Origin: Yinghuangia sp035454725 | GTDB lineage: Bacteria; Actinomycetota; Actinomycetes; Streptomycetales; Streptomycetaceae | Length of the DNA stretch: 64,000 bases | Reading direction: 5' to 3' | Assembly: GCF_051388935.1 (NCBI RefSeq) | Contig: NZ_JBPKBI010000021.1 | Span: 38,041 to 102,040, forward strand | In this document: positions 18,344 to 27,001 of the stretch, one piece after another | How the letters are laid out: the number at the start of each line of letters is the position of its first letter | Numbering within the stretch: the first letter of the stretch is position 1 | Translations under genes and position numbers: made by a program | The notes under the pieces: model-generated | Told to the model about the DNA's origin: nothing | The model's database searches: none | Seen by the model: the letters and a program-made list of their open reading frames with translations, nothing else

Positions 18344-18923
18344 CGGGCCTCCCACCACTTGGGCCGGCGCAGCGCCCGATCAAGCAGCGAACCGCCGCCT
18401 GCGGACGCCGGGCGGGACGGGCGATCCGGTGCCCGCGACGAGCGCCGCGCTAACGCGGGGGCGGACGGAGCGGTGCGTCCTGGGACGATGCGCCGTCGCC
18501 ATCGCGGCCGTTGCTTCCGAGCTCTGGCCGGGGGCCGGCCCGGGCCGCCCCCCGCTGCGGGTGGTCCGGTTGGGGCAAGGCTTGCGGTCAGTGCAGCGAA
18601 TGGCGCGGCATCGTCGCCCCCTTCACTATGGAACGAAGGTCGGTTGTCCGTTAAGCGCCCGTGCGTCGGCTCGGACCCCTGCGACCCCTGGCGCCGTCGG
18701 CGTCGCGGCGCGTGGCGTGCAACCGTCCGACAGGAGAGGTTTCGACCGCCTTTGCGCCCGGCCGACGCACTGTCGCGGGGTCCGCGCGCGCGGGACCCGA
18801 CCCGGCCGTCGCCGCGCCGGACGCTGTCCGGTCGGTGCCGCCCGCCTCGGCGTTGCGCCGCGTCACCAGGGCGACCCGTATCCGCCGCCGTGCCCGCTGA
18901 TCACGGGGCCTTGGGAGGAGACC
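18344..18923. other. intergenic, divergent promoter region
   Basis: This 580-base gap separates the exporter from the first universal stress protein gene. It includes an inverted pair GGGGTCC (18777-18783) and GGGACCC (18792-18798), which is not spaced like the dormancy boxes listed elsewhere. No gene is supported. Confidence 0.4.
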
Positions 18924-19793
18924 ATGTCCACAAGCGACGCATCGGCCGCTCGGCCGCACGTGACCGCGGCGGTCGACGGTTCCGCGCACGCCGACGAAGC
19001 ACTGCGCTGGGCCGCCGACGAAGCCGCCAGGCGCGGGCTCGCTCTGCGGATCCTCCACGCGTGGCTGCCGCTTCCCGGGCAGGGCGGACGCGATGCGGGT
19101 GAGGCGGAGTGCCGTCGGATCCTGGACGAGGCCGAGGACCGCGCGCGGGCGGTCGCCCCCGGAACGGACATCGTCAAGGTGAGCGCCGTCGACATCGCCG
19201 GTGCGGCGTTGGCGGCCGAGAGCGAGCATGCCGCGCTGCTCGTGCTCGGTTCGCGAGGGCGAGGCGGGTTCCGCAGTCTGCTGCTCGGTTCCAGCAGCCT
19301 GACCGCCGCGTCCGTGGCGCGATGCCCGGTGGTCGTGGTGCGCGAAAGGCCCGGGGGCGCCCCGTACGGTGTGGCCGACGTCGTCGTGGGTGTCGACGGG
19401 CGGGACCCGGCGGACGCCGTCGTGGGGTTCGCGTTCGAGGAGGCGGCCGCACGGCCGGGCGCCCGGCTGCGGATCGTGCACGGGTGGCGGCCGGAGGACT
19501 GGACGCTGCCAGGCGGACCGGTTTTCACCCTTTCCGACGTCGCGGCACGCGTCGAACGCGGCATCGCCGAGGCCACCGCCGGCTGGTCGGAGAAGTATCC
19601 GCAGGTCGACGTCGTACGCGAGATGGCCCCGGCGACACCCGCGACCGCGCTGGTCCAGGCTTCGGCCGGGGCGGCTTTGACCGTGGTCGGACGACGCATC
19701 CCCGCGACATCGCTCGGCCTGCGCCTGGGGCCCGTCGCCCACGCGGTGCTCCTCCACACCCACGGGCCCGTGGCCGTGGTTCCGCAGCGGTAG
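18924..19793 (+). CDS. two-domain universal stress protein
   Basis: A 289-residue tandem UspA protein. Domain 1 starts VTAAVDGSAHADEALRWAADEAARR and ends with an intact ATP-binding motif GSRGRGGFRSLLLGSSSLTAAS. Domain 2 starts VVVGVDGRDPADAVV, and its ATP loop is degenerate (VVGRRIPATSLGLRLGPVAHAVL). The layout matches mycobacterial dormancy-regulon USPs such as Rv2623. ATG 18924 follows GGGAGGAG. It is closely related to the copy at 60609-61469. It opens the long plus-strand dormancy-like run and precedes the Acg-type nitroreductase. Confidence 0.93.
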   Translation: MSTSDASAARPHVTAAVDGSAHADEALRWAADEAARRGLALRILHAWLPLPGQGGRDAGEAECRRILDEAEDRARAVAPGTDIVKVSAVDIAGAALAAESEHAALLVLGSRGRGGFRSLLLGSSSLTAASVARCPVVVVRERPGGAPYGVADVVVGVDGRDPADAVVGFAFEEAAARPGARLRIVHGWRPEDWTLPGGPVFTLSDVAARVERGIAEATAGWSEKYPQVDVVREMAPATPATALVQASAGAALTVVGRRIPATSLGLRLGPVAHAVLLHTHGPVAVVPQR

Positions 19794-19905
19794 CCCGCCT
19801 TCGGCCCCGCACCGGAAACCCGCTGGATTTCCGCGTCGAAGGCGGCAATCCGAGAAGCTTCCAAGCGTAAGCCGGTATCGGGACCACACCACCGTTCCGG
19901 AGGCC

Positions 19906-20880
19906 ATGATGATCAGCGCCCTCCTGACGCCCGCGCAGCGCGAGCGCATTCTTCGGGCAGCCACTTTGGCGCCGTCCAAGCACAACACCCAGCCGTGGTG
20001 GTTCCGATGGGACGGCGCCAACCTGGAAGTGCACCTGGACCCCGAGCGCACTCTCCCCGTGGAGGACCCCGACACCCGCGAGGCGCACATCTCCTGCGGT
20101 GCCGCCGCGTTCGCCGCCCGGCTGGGCTACGCCTCCCTCGGTTTCGGCACCGCGGCCGACCTGTTGCCGGACGAGAACGCCCCCGGGTTCCTCGCCCGAG
20201 TGCGGATCACCGACGCGGCCCCGGATCCGTTGTTCGAGACCCTGTACTGGAGCCTCCCGGACCGGAAGACGCACCGGGCGCCCTTCCTGGAGACGCCCAT
20301 ACCGCCGCTGTTCCTCGAATACATGCGCGACGCCGCGCGCGATGAAGGCACGTGGCTGCGCGTCATCGAGCGCGGACCGGTTTACGAACACCTCCTGGCC
20401 GTGGTCCGCGAGGCGACCGAACGCGAGACGGACCAGCGGCGCGAGGAGCGCGCGAAGTGGGTGGACCCGCCGGACGCGGTGCACCGTCGGGACGTTGTCC
20501 CTGCCCGCAGCCTCGGGCCGCGTCCGGAGACCCCCACGGGCGCCGTTCGGGACCTCGCGGTCGGTCGCGACGTCTCCGGCCGCGGTACGACCGCGTTCGA
20601 GGCCGCTCCGGCCCTCGCGGTGCTCGAAACCCGCGGCGACACCCGCACCGCGTGGTTGACCGCGGGCCAGGCGCTGCTGCGGGTCCTGGTGACCGGCACC
20701 CGGTACGGCGTCGCCGCCTCGTTCGCCAACCAGCCGTTGGAGATTCCCGAACTCCGCGAGGAAGTCGCCTCCGACGCCAAGTACTACGGCACCCCCCAGA
20801 TGGTGATTCGCCTCGGCATGGGCCGGGACGTGCCCCGGACCCCGCGCCGACCGGTCACCGACGTCCTCGGCCCCGAGTGA
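19906..20880 (+). CDS. Acg-type nitroreductase-family protein
   Basis: A 324-residue protein of the divergent FMN-type nitroreductase family found in the mycobacterial DosR regulon (Rv2032/Acg, Rv3131). Features are the N-terminal APSKHNTQPWWFRW motif (substrate/FMN region), duplicated half-domains, GNAT-like length, a middle segment RKTHRAPFLETPI, and the C-terminal YGTPQMVIRLGMGRD. ATG 19906 or the adjacent ATG 19909 may serve as start; CCGGAGG is just upstream and favours the second. In Acg the FMN is bound but classical nitroreductase activity is absent, so a storage or sequestering role is possible. It lies between two USP genes. Confidence 0.9.
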   Translation: MMISALLTPAQRERILRAATLAPSKHNTQPWWFRWDGANLEVHLDPERTLPVEDPDTREAHISCGAAAFAARLGYASLGFGTAADLLPDENAPGFLARVRITDAAPDPLFETLYWSLPDRKTHRAPFLETPIPPLFLEYMRDAARDEGTWLRVIERGPVYEHLLAVVREATERETDQRREERAKWVDPPDAVHRRDVVPARSLGPRPETPTGAVRDLAVGRDVSGRGTTAFEAAPALAVLETRGDTRTAWLTAGQALLRVLVTGTRYGVAASFANQPLEIPELREEVASDAKYYGTPQMVIRLGMGRDVPRTPRRPVTDVLGPE

Positions 20881-20965
20881 ACCGCCCTGCGGGACACAAC
20901 CGCCCGCGTCCCGGCGTACCGCGAACCCACACGGGGAAGACTTGGGCGTCGAAAGGGAAGCACGG

Positions 20966-21844
20966 ATGGACCAGCGGATTCCTCATTTGTCCGGCCATGT
21001 CGTCGTGGGGGTGGACGGCTCGGCCGGCGACGATCTCGCCGTTCGGCTCGCCGCCGAAGAAGCAGCCCGGCGCAAGGTGCCGCTCCAGGTGCTGCACGCG
21101 GCGGACCCGGCGGAGCACGACCTGCTGTCCGTACCGGACGACGACTACGCGGACGCCCACGCAGTGGTCGACCGGGCCGCCGCGTCGGCGCTTGCCGTCG
21201 CGCCTTCGCTGGACGTGGAGAAGACGGTGGTGCGCGCGACCCCGGTCGGTGCGCTGCTCGACGTCTCCGCCGACGCCGGGCTCACCGTGGTCGGCAGCCG
21301 GGGGCTCGGTCCGGTCAGCGGCTTGCTCGTGGGATCGGTCGGGCTCGCCCTCGCGGCGCGCGGCCGGGGACCGGTGCTGATCGCCCGGGGCGAGCCGGCG
21401 CAGGGGCCGGCCCGGCGTCACCCCGTCGTGGTCGGCGTCGCCGGGCCCGAGTGCCGCCCGGCCGTCGAGGAGGCATTGAGGCAGGCCGCGCGGCGTGGCG
21501 TCAGTGTGCGCGCGGTGCACGCCTGGTCGCTGCCGCTGGTACCGCGTCCGGGACCGACTTCGGACGCCCGGCGCAGCCCCGTCGCCGCGACCCGCGCGCA
21601 CGCCCGCGCCCGCCTTGCCCGGGTCCTGGGAGACGTGGGCGACACCGAGCCGGCCGTACGCCTGCACCAGGACGTCGTCCGCGATTCACCGGCGCGGGCG
21701 CTGGTCGGTGCGTCCGACCACGCCGAGTTGCTGGTCGTGGCGGCACGACGGCGGCCACCCGGGCCCGGAATGCACCTGGGGCCCGTCACGCACGGCGTCC
21801 TGAGCCGCGCCCGCTGCCCGATTCTGGTCGTTCCCGTCGAGTGA
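20966..21844 (+). CDS. two-domain universal stress protein
   Basis: A 292-residue tandem USP starting MDQRIPHLSGHVVVGVDGSAGDDLAVRLAAEEAARR. The first domain carries a Usp ATP motif GSRGLGPVSGLLVGSVGLALA, slightly degenerate. The second (HPVVVGVAGPECRPAVEEAL ... MHLGPVTHGVLSRARCPILVVP) lacks the glycine loop. ATG 20966 is chosen because of GGGAAG upstream; an in-frame ATG eight codons earlier is less likely. It lies downstream of the nitroreductase in the same orientation and converges with the kinase/ATPase gene. Confidence 0.9.
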   Translation: MDQRIPHLSGHVVVGVDGSAGDDLAVRLAAEEAARRKVPLQVLHAADPAEHDLLSVPDDDYADAHAVVDRAAASALAVAPSLDVEKTVVRATPVGALLDVSADAGLTVVGSRGLGPVSGLLVGSVGLALAARGRGPVLIARGEPAQGPARRHPVVVGVAGPECRPAVEEALRQAARRGVSVRAVHAWSLPLVPRPGPTSDARRSPVAATRAHARARLARVLGDVGDTEPAVRLHQDVVRDSPARALVGASDHAELLVVAARRRPPGPGMHLGPVTHGVLSRARCPILVVPVE

Positions 21845-21942
21845 GCAGTGGCGCCGGAATGTGGGCCGCGCGGCGGGGGCGTGTCGTCTCGTCCGCCTGA
21901 AGCGAAGCCGTGTGCCCGAGTGTGCCCCGCAGTCGTCGCGGG

Positions 21943-23457
21943 TCAGTCCGGTTCCATGAGCGATCGACGCGCGAACACGCGGGAGGCGGCGGTCGGACGC
22001 ACGAGGGCGAGTGCCCGTGTCAGGCATTCGTCGGCAGGCGCCTCCGTGTCTAGTACCGCGGCGTCCTGCCACGGGGCGAAGCCGCGGGCCAGCGCCTGCG
22101 CGACGGATACGTCCGCGTCCGACCACCCGCCACGGCGCGACGCGAGCCGCCGCGCGGCGACCGTCTCGGGGGCCGTGCACTGGATCTGCGTCAGAGCCGC
22201 ACCGGTCTCGTGCGCCAGACGTACGGCTTCGGACCGCGCTTCGGCGGCGCCCCAGGTCGCGTCCAGTACGACCGACTCTCCTCGGTCGAGCAACGCGCGG
22301 GCACGGGCCAGGAGAGCGTCGTAGTTCGCCGCGACCCGCTCGGGCGCGTACATCGAACTGTCGGCTGTCTCCTCCGGGCCCAGGCCGGCGTTCTCCTTGC
22401 GGAGCCGGTCGGTGCTCAGGAGGGTCGTTCCCAGACTGTCGGCGATGCCCCCCGCGACGGTGGTCTTGCCGGTTCCGGGTAGCCCGCCGACCAGGACCAG
22501 CCGCACCGCACCGGCACGCAGATGACGCAAGGCCAGGTCACAGTACTCGTGGGCGAGGGGTGCGGACCGGTGGTCGCCTTGCGCGGACCGCATCAGCGCC
22601 ACCTTGGCTCGCACAAACGCGCGGTACGCGACGTAGTGGTGCCACAACGACGTCGGCGCGGGGTCGCCGGAGAATTCGACGTACCGGCACAGGAACTCCT
22701 CGGCCAGAACGGGCGCACCGAGGCGCTCCAGGTCCATGGCGAGGAAGGCGGCGTCGTCGAGGCCGTCGAGTCTGCGCAGCGCGTCGTCGAACTCCAGGCA
22801 GTCCAGCACCCGGGGGCCGTCGTCGAGGCAGAAGATGTCGTCGGCGATCAGGTCACCGTGGCCGTCCACGATCCTGCCGTCGCGGATGCGCCCGGCGAAC
22901 AGCTCCTCGCGTCCGCCGAGGTAGTCCAGGGTGAGGCGCTCGATCTCGTCGACGGCCTCGGAAGCCCGGTCGGTGATCGGGGGAGGCAGCGCCCGGACCT
23001 GCGTGATGCTGTCGGTCCAGCGCCCACGCAGGGAATCGCGTGTGCCGTGCCGGTCGATCTGCGGCCCGCGCGGGGCTTTCGCGTGCCAGACCGCCAGCAT
23101 GCGGGCGACATCGCGCAGCGCGTCCTCGACAGGCTCCCGCGCCCGGACGAGGTCGGAGAGCCGGCGACGTACCGGCATGCGGCGCATGAGCACCAGATGA
23201 TCCACGACCGCGCCGCTTTCGTCGCGGACATCGCCGACGCCGAGGTAGACGTCGGGTGCGAAACGCCGGTTGAGATCGACCTCGCTCCGGCACGCGTCTC
23301 GGCGCGCCTCGCGCGTCGTGAAGTCGAGGAATCCCAGGGCGACCGGTTTCTTCAGCTTCACCGCCCGGTCGCCGGCGAAATACACCACGGCGACGTGGGT
23401 CTCACTGCAACCGGCCCACGGTTCGGGGGTTTCCTGCTGGTCGGCGTTGACGTTCAT
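21943..23457 (-). CDS. phosphotransferase-AAA fusion (Rv2004c-like)
   Basis: The 504-residue product has two parts. The N-terminal aminoglycoside-phosphotransferase-like kinase domain contains AVKLKKPVALGFLDF, the catalytic VDGHGDLIADDIF (Brenner-type HGD) and VLDCLEFDDALR (metal-binding Asp). The C-terminal P-loop domain has Walker A VGGLPGTGKTTVAGG, like small-molecule kinases of the gluconokinase type. Mycobacterium tuberculosis Rv2004c has this same architecture and is a DosR regulon member. The substrate is unknown. The ATG at 23455-23457 begins MNVNADQQETPEP. It is the first minus-strand gene after the USP run. Confidence 0.9.
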   Translation of the reverse strand: MNVNADQQETPEPWAGCSETHVAVVYFAGDRAVKLKKPVALGFLDFTTREARRDACRSEVDLNRRFAPDVYLGVGDVRDESGAVVDHLVLMRRMPVRRRLSDLVRAREPVEDALRDVARMLAVWHAKAPRGPQIDRHGTRDSLRGRWTDSITQVRALPPPITDRASEAVDEIERLTLDYLGGREELFAGRIRDGRIVDGHGDLIADDIFCLDDGPRVLDCLEFDDALRRLDGLDDAAFLAMDLERLGAPVLAEEFLCRYVEFSGDPAPTSLWHHYVAYRAFVRAKVALMRSAQGDHRSAPLAHEYCDLALRHLRAGAVRLVLVGGLPGTGKTTVAGGIADSLGTTLLSTDRLRKENAGLGPEETADSSMYAPERVAANYDALLARARALLDRGESVVLDATWGAAEARSEAVRLAHETGAALTQIQCTAPETVAARRLASRRGGWSDADVSVAQALARGFAPWQDAAVLDTEAPADECLTRALALVRPTAASRVFARRSLMEPD

Positions 23458-23692
23458 GGCGTATGCCCCTGGCGAGCCCTCGGTGGCGGATCAAGGCGTT
23501 GCCGATCGCGCGGCTGCGGCCCGGCCCCGACTCCGGGGCCGTGCTACGTCTTCGTTCGGCACGGACGCGTCGCGCGGCGCCAGGAGCGGAGTACCCGCCC
23601 GCTGTCCGTCCGGCACCCGGCGGGCGACCGGATAACGGTGGAGGACCGTCGTGGCCCCGACCTCCGCCGGCTCGCAGGCTCTCCCGGACACG

Positions 23693-24082
23693 TCACCGCG
23701 AGAGCGATGCGAGCGCCGCGTCCAAACGCGCGCCCGCGTCGGCGGCGATGGGCTCCAGGGCCGGCATCCCGGTCAGCGTGACCATCGTCGCCGGGTCCAG
23801 TGCCTGGACGACGGTCTGCTCGCCGTCTCGTCGGACGACGACGTTGCACGGCAGCAGCAGTCCGATGGAGCGGTCGACGTCCAGGGCGCGGTGGGCGAGC
23901 GGCGGGTTGCAGGCGCCGAGGATCAGATAGTCCTCCATCTCCTCGCCGAGTTTGGCCTTCAGGGTCGCGGTGACGTCGATCTCGGTGAGGACGCCGAAGC
24001 CCTGGGCGGCGAGGGCCTCGCGTACGGTGGCGACGGTGGTCGGGAAGTCGGTGTCGACGCGGATGGTGCGGTCGTATCCCAT
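23693..24082 (-). CDS. DUF302-family protein
   Basis: This 129-residue soluble protein shows the DUF302 fold: an N-terminal TTVATVREALAAQGFGVLTEIDVTATLKAKLG strand-helix-strand, the conserved DYLILGACNPPLAHRAL segment with a single cysteine, GLLLPCNVVVRRDGE with a second cysteine, and VQALDP. DUF302 genes commonly neighbour CsoR/CstR-type regulators and sulfur-handling genes. ATG with CGAGGAGG upstream. It diverges from the MMPL gene, with three operator-like palindromes between them, so both are probably under the CsoR-family repressor at 26491. Confidence 0.9.
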   Translation of the reverse strand: MGYDRTIRVDTDFPTTVATVREALAAQGFGVLTEIDVTATLKAKLGEEMEDYLILGACNPPLAHRALDVDRSIGLLLPCNVVVRRDGEQTVVQALDPATMVTLTGMPALEPIAADAGARLDAALASLSR

Positions 24083-24123
24083 GGCGGCCTCCTCGTGAAG
24101 TGACGTATGGCCAGGTGCCCAAT

Positions 24124-24197
24124 ATACCCCTACCCGTATTTGTGGATACCAGCCGGGGTATTGCTATCGTGGTGGGCGTCAGTACCCCCCGGGGTAT
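24124..24197. promoter_or_regulatory. three CsoR/CstR-type operators between DUF302 and MMPL genes
   Basis: Three 16-bp pseudo-palindromes of the form (A/G)TACC....GGTA(T/C) occur in 74 bases. They are ATACCCCTACCCGTAT (24124-24139), ATACCAGCCGGGGTAT (24146-24161) and GTACCCCCCGGGGTAT (24182-24197). CsoR-family repressors bind such TACCCC-GGGGTA sites. The last copy ends six bases before the MMPL ribosome site, a position that would block transcription. Two more copies lie in front of the repressor gene. Confidence 0.85.
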
Positions 24198-24214
24198 TCA
24201 CCAGAGGAGGCTTT

Positions 24215-26407
24215 GTGAGCGCCGACCGCTCCCGACTCAAGTACCCCGTCCCGCCGCGCGGCGACGCCGCGCCCGAGGCGAACGGCGGGCTCGGCCCACT
24301 CGGTCGCCTCGGCGTACTCGCCGCGGGCCGGCTGCGCCTGGTCGCCTTCCTGTGGATCGCGATCGTGGCCGGACTCGGGGCGTTCGCCCCGCAGGTGAAC
24401 TCGGCCCTCGCGGGCGCCGGATGGCAGGCCAACGGGTCCGAATCCGTGCAGGTGCGCGAACTCGCCCAAGACCACTTCGGGGGCAACGCCTCCTCCGCGC
24501 TCCAGGTGGTCGTCGCCGCGGACCGACCCGTCGACGACCCGGCCGTCGACGCGGTCGTCGACGAGGCGACGGCCCTGCTGCGCGCCGACTCCCGCATCGC
24601 CGAGATCGTCCCGCCCCAGGACGGCGCCACCATCAGCCCCGACCGCCGCACGGCGATCCTGCTCGCCGGGGCCGGGGCCGACACCCACGACATGGTCCGC
24701 GCCGCGGACGACCTCAAGGAACCGCTCGCCGCGCTGTCCGGGGACGGCATCGAGGTCTCCGCGACCGGCGCGTCGGTGCTGTGGAGCGACTTCAACAAAG
24801 CCAACCACGACGCGATGATCAAGTCCGAGCTGCTGTCGTGGCCCGTCACCCTCGCGATCCTGGTCGTCGCCTTCGGATCGCTCGTCGCCGCCGGACTTCC
24901 GCTGCTGCTCACCCTCGCCGGGCTGGGGGCGTCCGCCGGAGCACTGGTCCTGCTCAACCACCTCACGCCCACGTCTATCTGGGCCATGAACTTCGCCATG
25001 ATGTTCGCCCTCGCGCTCGGCATCGACTACGCGCTCTTCCTCGTCGTCCGCTTCCGCGCCGCACTCGCCCGGCACGGCGACTCCCGCCGCGCCGTCGGCG
25101 AGACCATGGACACCGCCGGCAAGGCCGTGCTGCTGTCCGGCGCCACCGTGCTGATCAGCCTGTCCGCCGTCATGCTCGTCCCGGCGACCGCGTTCCGGTC
25201 GATGGCCATGGGCATCATGCTCGCCGTGGTCTTCGTGCTGGCCGCGACACTCACGCTGCTGCCTGCGGTACTCGGCCGCCTCGGCCACAAAGTCAACGCG
25301 GGACGCCTGCCGTGGCACCGCTCCCGCGCCGAGGAAACCCACGAAGCCGGGCCATCGCGCAAGTTCACGGCGTGGGGAGAACAGCTGTGGCGCCACCCAC
25401 TGCGCTACGGCATCCCCGCACTGCTGGTCCTGCTCGCCCTCGCCGCCCCCATCGTCGGCCTGCGCACCGCCATGCCGTCGATCACGGTCGTCCCCGAGGA
25501 CTCGTCCGCCCGCACCGGATACACCGCCGTCCAGCAGGCGTTCGGCCCCGGCGCCCCCGGCATGCTCCAGGTCGTGACGCCGTCGACCGACACCGGCGCC
25601 ACCGCCGCCGCGCTCGACGCCGACCCGGGCGTCGCCGCGGTCATGCCCGCACAGGCCACCGGCGACGGCTCCGCGCTGACCCTCCTCCAGGCCATGCCCA
25701 CCGTCGACCCGTCCGACCCCGACCTCGAAACCACCGTCGACCGCCTGCGCGACAACCTGCCCGCCTCCGCCAAAGTCGGCGGCGCAGCCGTGGAGAACCT
25801 CGACCTCCAGGCCACCCTCGACGCCAAGACCCCCCTCGTCCTCGGCGTCATCCTCGGACTCGGATTCCTGCTCCTCGTCGTCGCCCTGCAAGCACCGCTG
25901 CTCGCCCTGCTCGGCACCGCCACCAGCCTGCTCGCCACCGCAGCCGCATTCGGCACCGCCCGACTCGTCTTCCAGGACGGCCACGGCGCCGACCTCCTCG
26001 GCTTCACACCGCAGGGCTTCCTCGACGGCTGGGCACCGGTGTTCTTCTTCGCGATGATCTTCGCCATCGCCATGGACTACACCGTCTTCCTCCTCGCCGC
26101 CGCGAAAGAGCACTACGAGAAGACCGGCGACCCGCGCCAAGCCGTCATCGGAGCGCTCGGCCACTCCGGACGCGTCATCTTCGCCGCCGCAGCGGTCATG
26201 GTCGCCGTGTTCTTCACCTTCGCGCTGTCCGGGCCCCTGCCGCCCAAGGAGATGGGCATCGTCCTCGGACTGGCCGTGCTCCTCGACGCCGCCCTCGTGC
26301 GCCTGATCCTCCTCCCCGTCCTGCTGCGCCTGACCGGCCGCGCCGCGTGGTGGAGCCCGGCGTGGCTGCGGCGGATCCTCCCCGACATCCGGTTCGCCCA
26401 CGACTGA
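24215..26407 (+). CDS. MMPL/RND-family membrane protein
   Basis: A 730-residue RND-superfamily transporter of the MMPL type, with two repeats of one helix, an extracytoplasmic domain and five helices. Helix 1 is LRLVAFLWIAIVAGLGAF. The first cluster carries the proton-relay region MMFALALGIDYALFLVVRFRAAL, and the second carries FAMIFAIAMDYTVFLLAAAKEHYE. GTG 24215 with AGAGGAGG upstream is the start; upstream in-frame codons fall in the operators. Such proteins export lipids, siderophores or toxic compounds. With CsoR-type control and a DUF302 neighbour, a role in reactive sulfur or metal stress is inferred. Confidence 0.92.
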   Translation: MSADRSRLKYPVPPRGDAAPEANGGLGPLGRLGVLAAGRLRLVAFLWIAIVAGLGAFAPQVNSALAGAGWQANGSESVQVRELAQDHFGGNASSALQVVVAADRPVDDPAVDAVVDEATALLRADSRIAEIVPPQDGATISPDRRTAILLAGAGADTHDMVRAADDLKEPLAALSGDGIEVSATGASVLWSDFNKANHDAMIKSELLSWPVTLAILVVAFGSLVAAGLPLLLTLAGLGASAGALVLLNHLTPTSIWAMNFAMMFALALGIDYALFLVVRFRAALARHGDSRRAVGETMDTAGKAVLLSGATVLISLSAVMLVPATAFRSMAMGIMLAVVFVLAATLTLLPAVLGRLGHKVNAGRLPWHRSRAEETHEAGPSRKFTAWGEQLWRHPLRYGIPALLVLLALAAPIVGLRTAMPSITVVPEDSSARTGYTAVQQAFGPGAPGMLQVVTPSTDTGATAAALDADPGVAAVMPAQATGDGSALTLLQAMPTVDPSDPDLETTVDRLRDNLPASAKVGGAAVENLDLQATLDAKTPLVLGVILGLGFLLLVVALQAPLLALLGTATSLLATAAAFGTARLVFQDGHGADLLGFTPQGFLDGWAPVFFFAMIFAIAMDYTVFLLAAAKEHYEKTGDPRQAVIGALGHSGRVIFAAAAVMVAVFFTFALSGPLPPKEMGIVLGLAVLLDAALVRLILLPVLLRLTGRAAWWSPAWLRRILPDIRFAHD

Positions 26408-26422
26408 GCCCGGACGCCAGGT

Positions 26423-26455
26423 GTACCCCCTGGGGGTCCATACCCCGGGGGGTAC
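26423..26455 (+). promoter_or_regulatory. two CsoR/CstR-type operators before the repressor gene
   Basis: GTACCCCCTGGGGGTC (26423-26438) and ATACCCCGGGGGGTAC (26440-26455) are adjacent 16-bp palindromes that match the three sites at 24124-24197. They lie 36 bases upstream of the CsoR-family ATG, consistent with autoregulation. Confidence 0.85.
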
Positions 26456-26490
26456 AATCGGACCAGTGCATCGCGAGGAAGGTGACATCC

Positions 26491-26766
26491 ATGAACCCCG
26501 CTGCCGTCGACGAGGAAGCCACGCGCGTCGTGCTCAACCGGCTCCGCCGCGCACAGGGCCAGCTCAACGCGGTGATAGCCATGATCGAGGCCGGTCGCGA
26601 CTGCAAGGACGTCGTGACCCAGCTCGCCGCCGTCTCCCGCGCCCTGGACCGCGCCGGATTCAAAATCGTCGCCAGCGGCATGCGCCAGTGCATGGCCACC
26701 GCCGACGGCGACACCCCGCCGCTGACCGAGGCCGAACTCGAAAAGCTCTTCCTCTCGCTCGCCTAG
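26491..26766 (+). CDS. CsoR-family repressor lacking the metal-site His
   Basis: This 91-residue all-helical repressor (DUF156) is recognised by RLRRAQGQLNAVIAMIEAGRDCKDVVTQLAAVSRALDRAGFKIV. In copper-sensing CsoR the ligands are Cys-His-Cys. Here the two cysteines are kept (C38, C67), but the histidine position four residues before the second is Gly63 (ASGMRQC). A two-cysteine, no-His pattern is known from CstR persulfide sensors, so this protein may sense sulfane sulfur rather than Cu(I). ATG 26491 follows GAGGAAGG. The acidic C-terminal tail (EAELEKLFLSLA) is normal. It should repress itself, the MMPL gene and the DUF302 gene. Confidence 0.9.
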   Translation: MNPAAVDEEATRVVLNRLRRAQGQLNAVIAMIEAGRDCKDVVTQLAAVSRALDRAGFKIVASGMRQCMATADGDTPPLTEAELEKLFLSLA

Positions 26767-26915
26767 GACGGAACCGGACGCCGACGACAGGTCGGCGTTC
26801 GGCGGCCATGCGTGCAGCCGAGATCGGCGGAGAGGTGTGGACATCGCGTCGTACGGGGCTGCCTGGTCCTGGTTCGCTCGCGAACACCGGCTCCCGCAGA
26901 CGCGCCGTGCACATA

Positions 26916-26929
26916 GGGCCGAACGGCCG
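26916..26929 (+). promoter_or_regulatory. putative DevR/DosR-type box
   Basis: GGGCCGAACGGCCG is a 14-bp near-palindrome 72 bases before the alcohol dehydrogenase start at 27002. It belongs to a recurring set in this window (58776, 59007, 62653, 62718, 63831), all before dormancy-type genes. Confidence 0.6.
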
Positions 26930-27001
26930 ATGGGACTTGCTCCGCCGTGCGTGGGACGCTGAAACGAGGATGAACCTTCCGTCATGAACGGAGTGATCCT
27001 C

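Noticed and set aside
15612..18383. 923-residue minus-strand frame spanning exporter and neighbours
   Set aside because: Runs in a different frame through the DHA2 exporter and two plus-strand genes; no protein-like sequence.
19793..19812. Box-like CCGCCTTCGGCCCC before the Acg-type gene
   Set aside because: Only one half matches the GGGCC-type palindrome; kept out of the site list.
24179..26488. 769-residue open frame on the minus strand opposite the MMPL gene
   Set aside because: Composition is almost all Gly/Glu/Asp/Arg/His, the antisense of a membrane protein in high-GC DNA. No domain, and the opposite strand is clearly coding.
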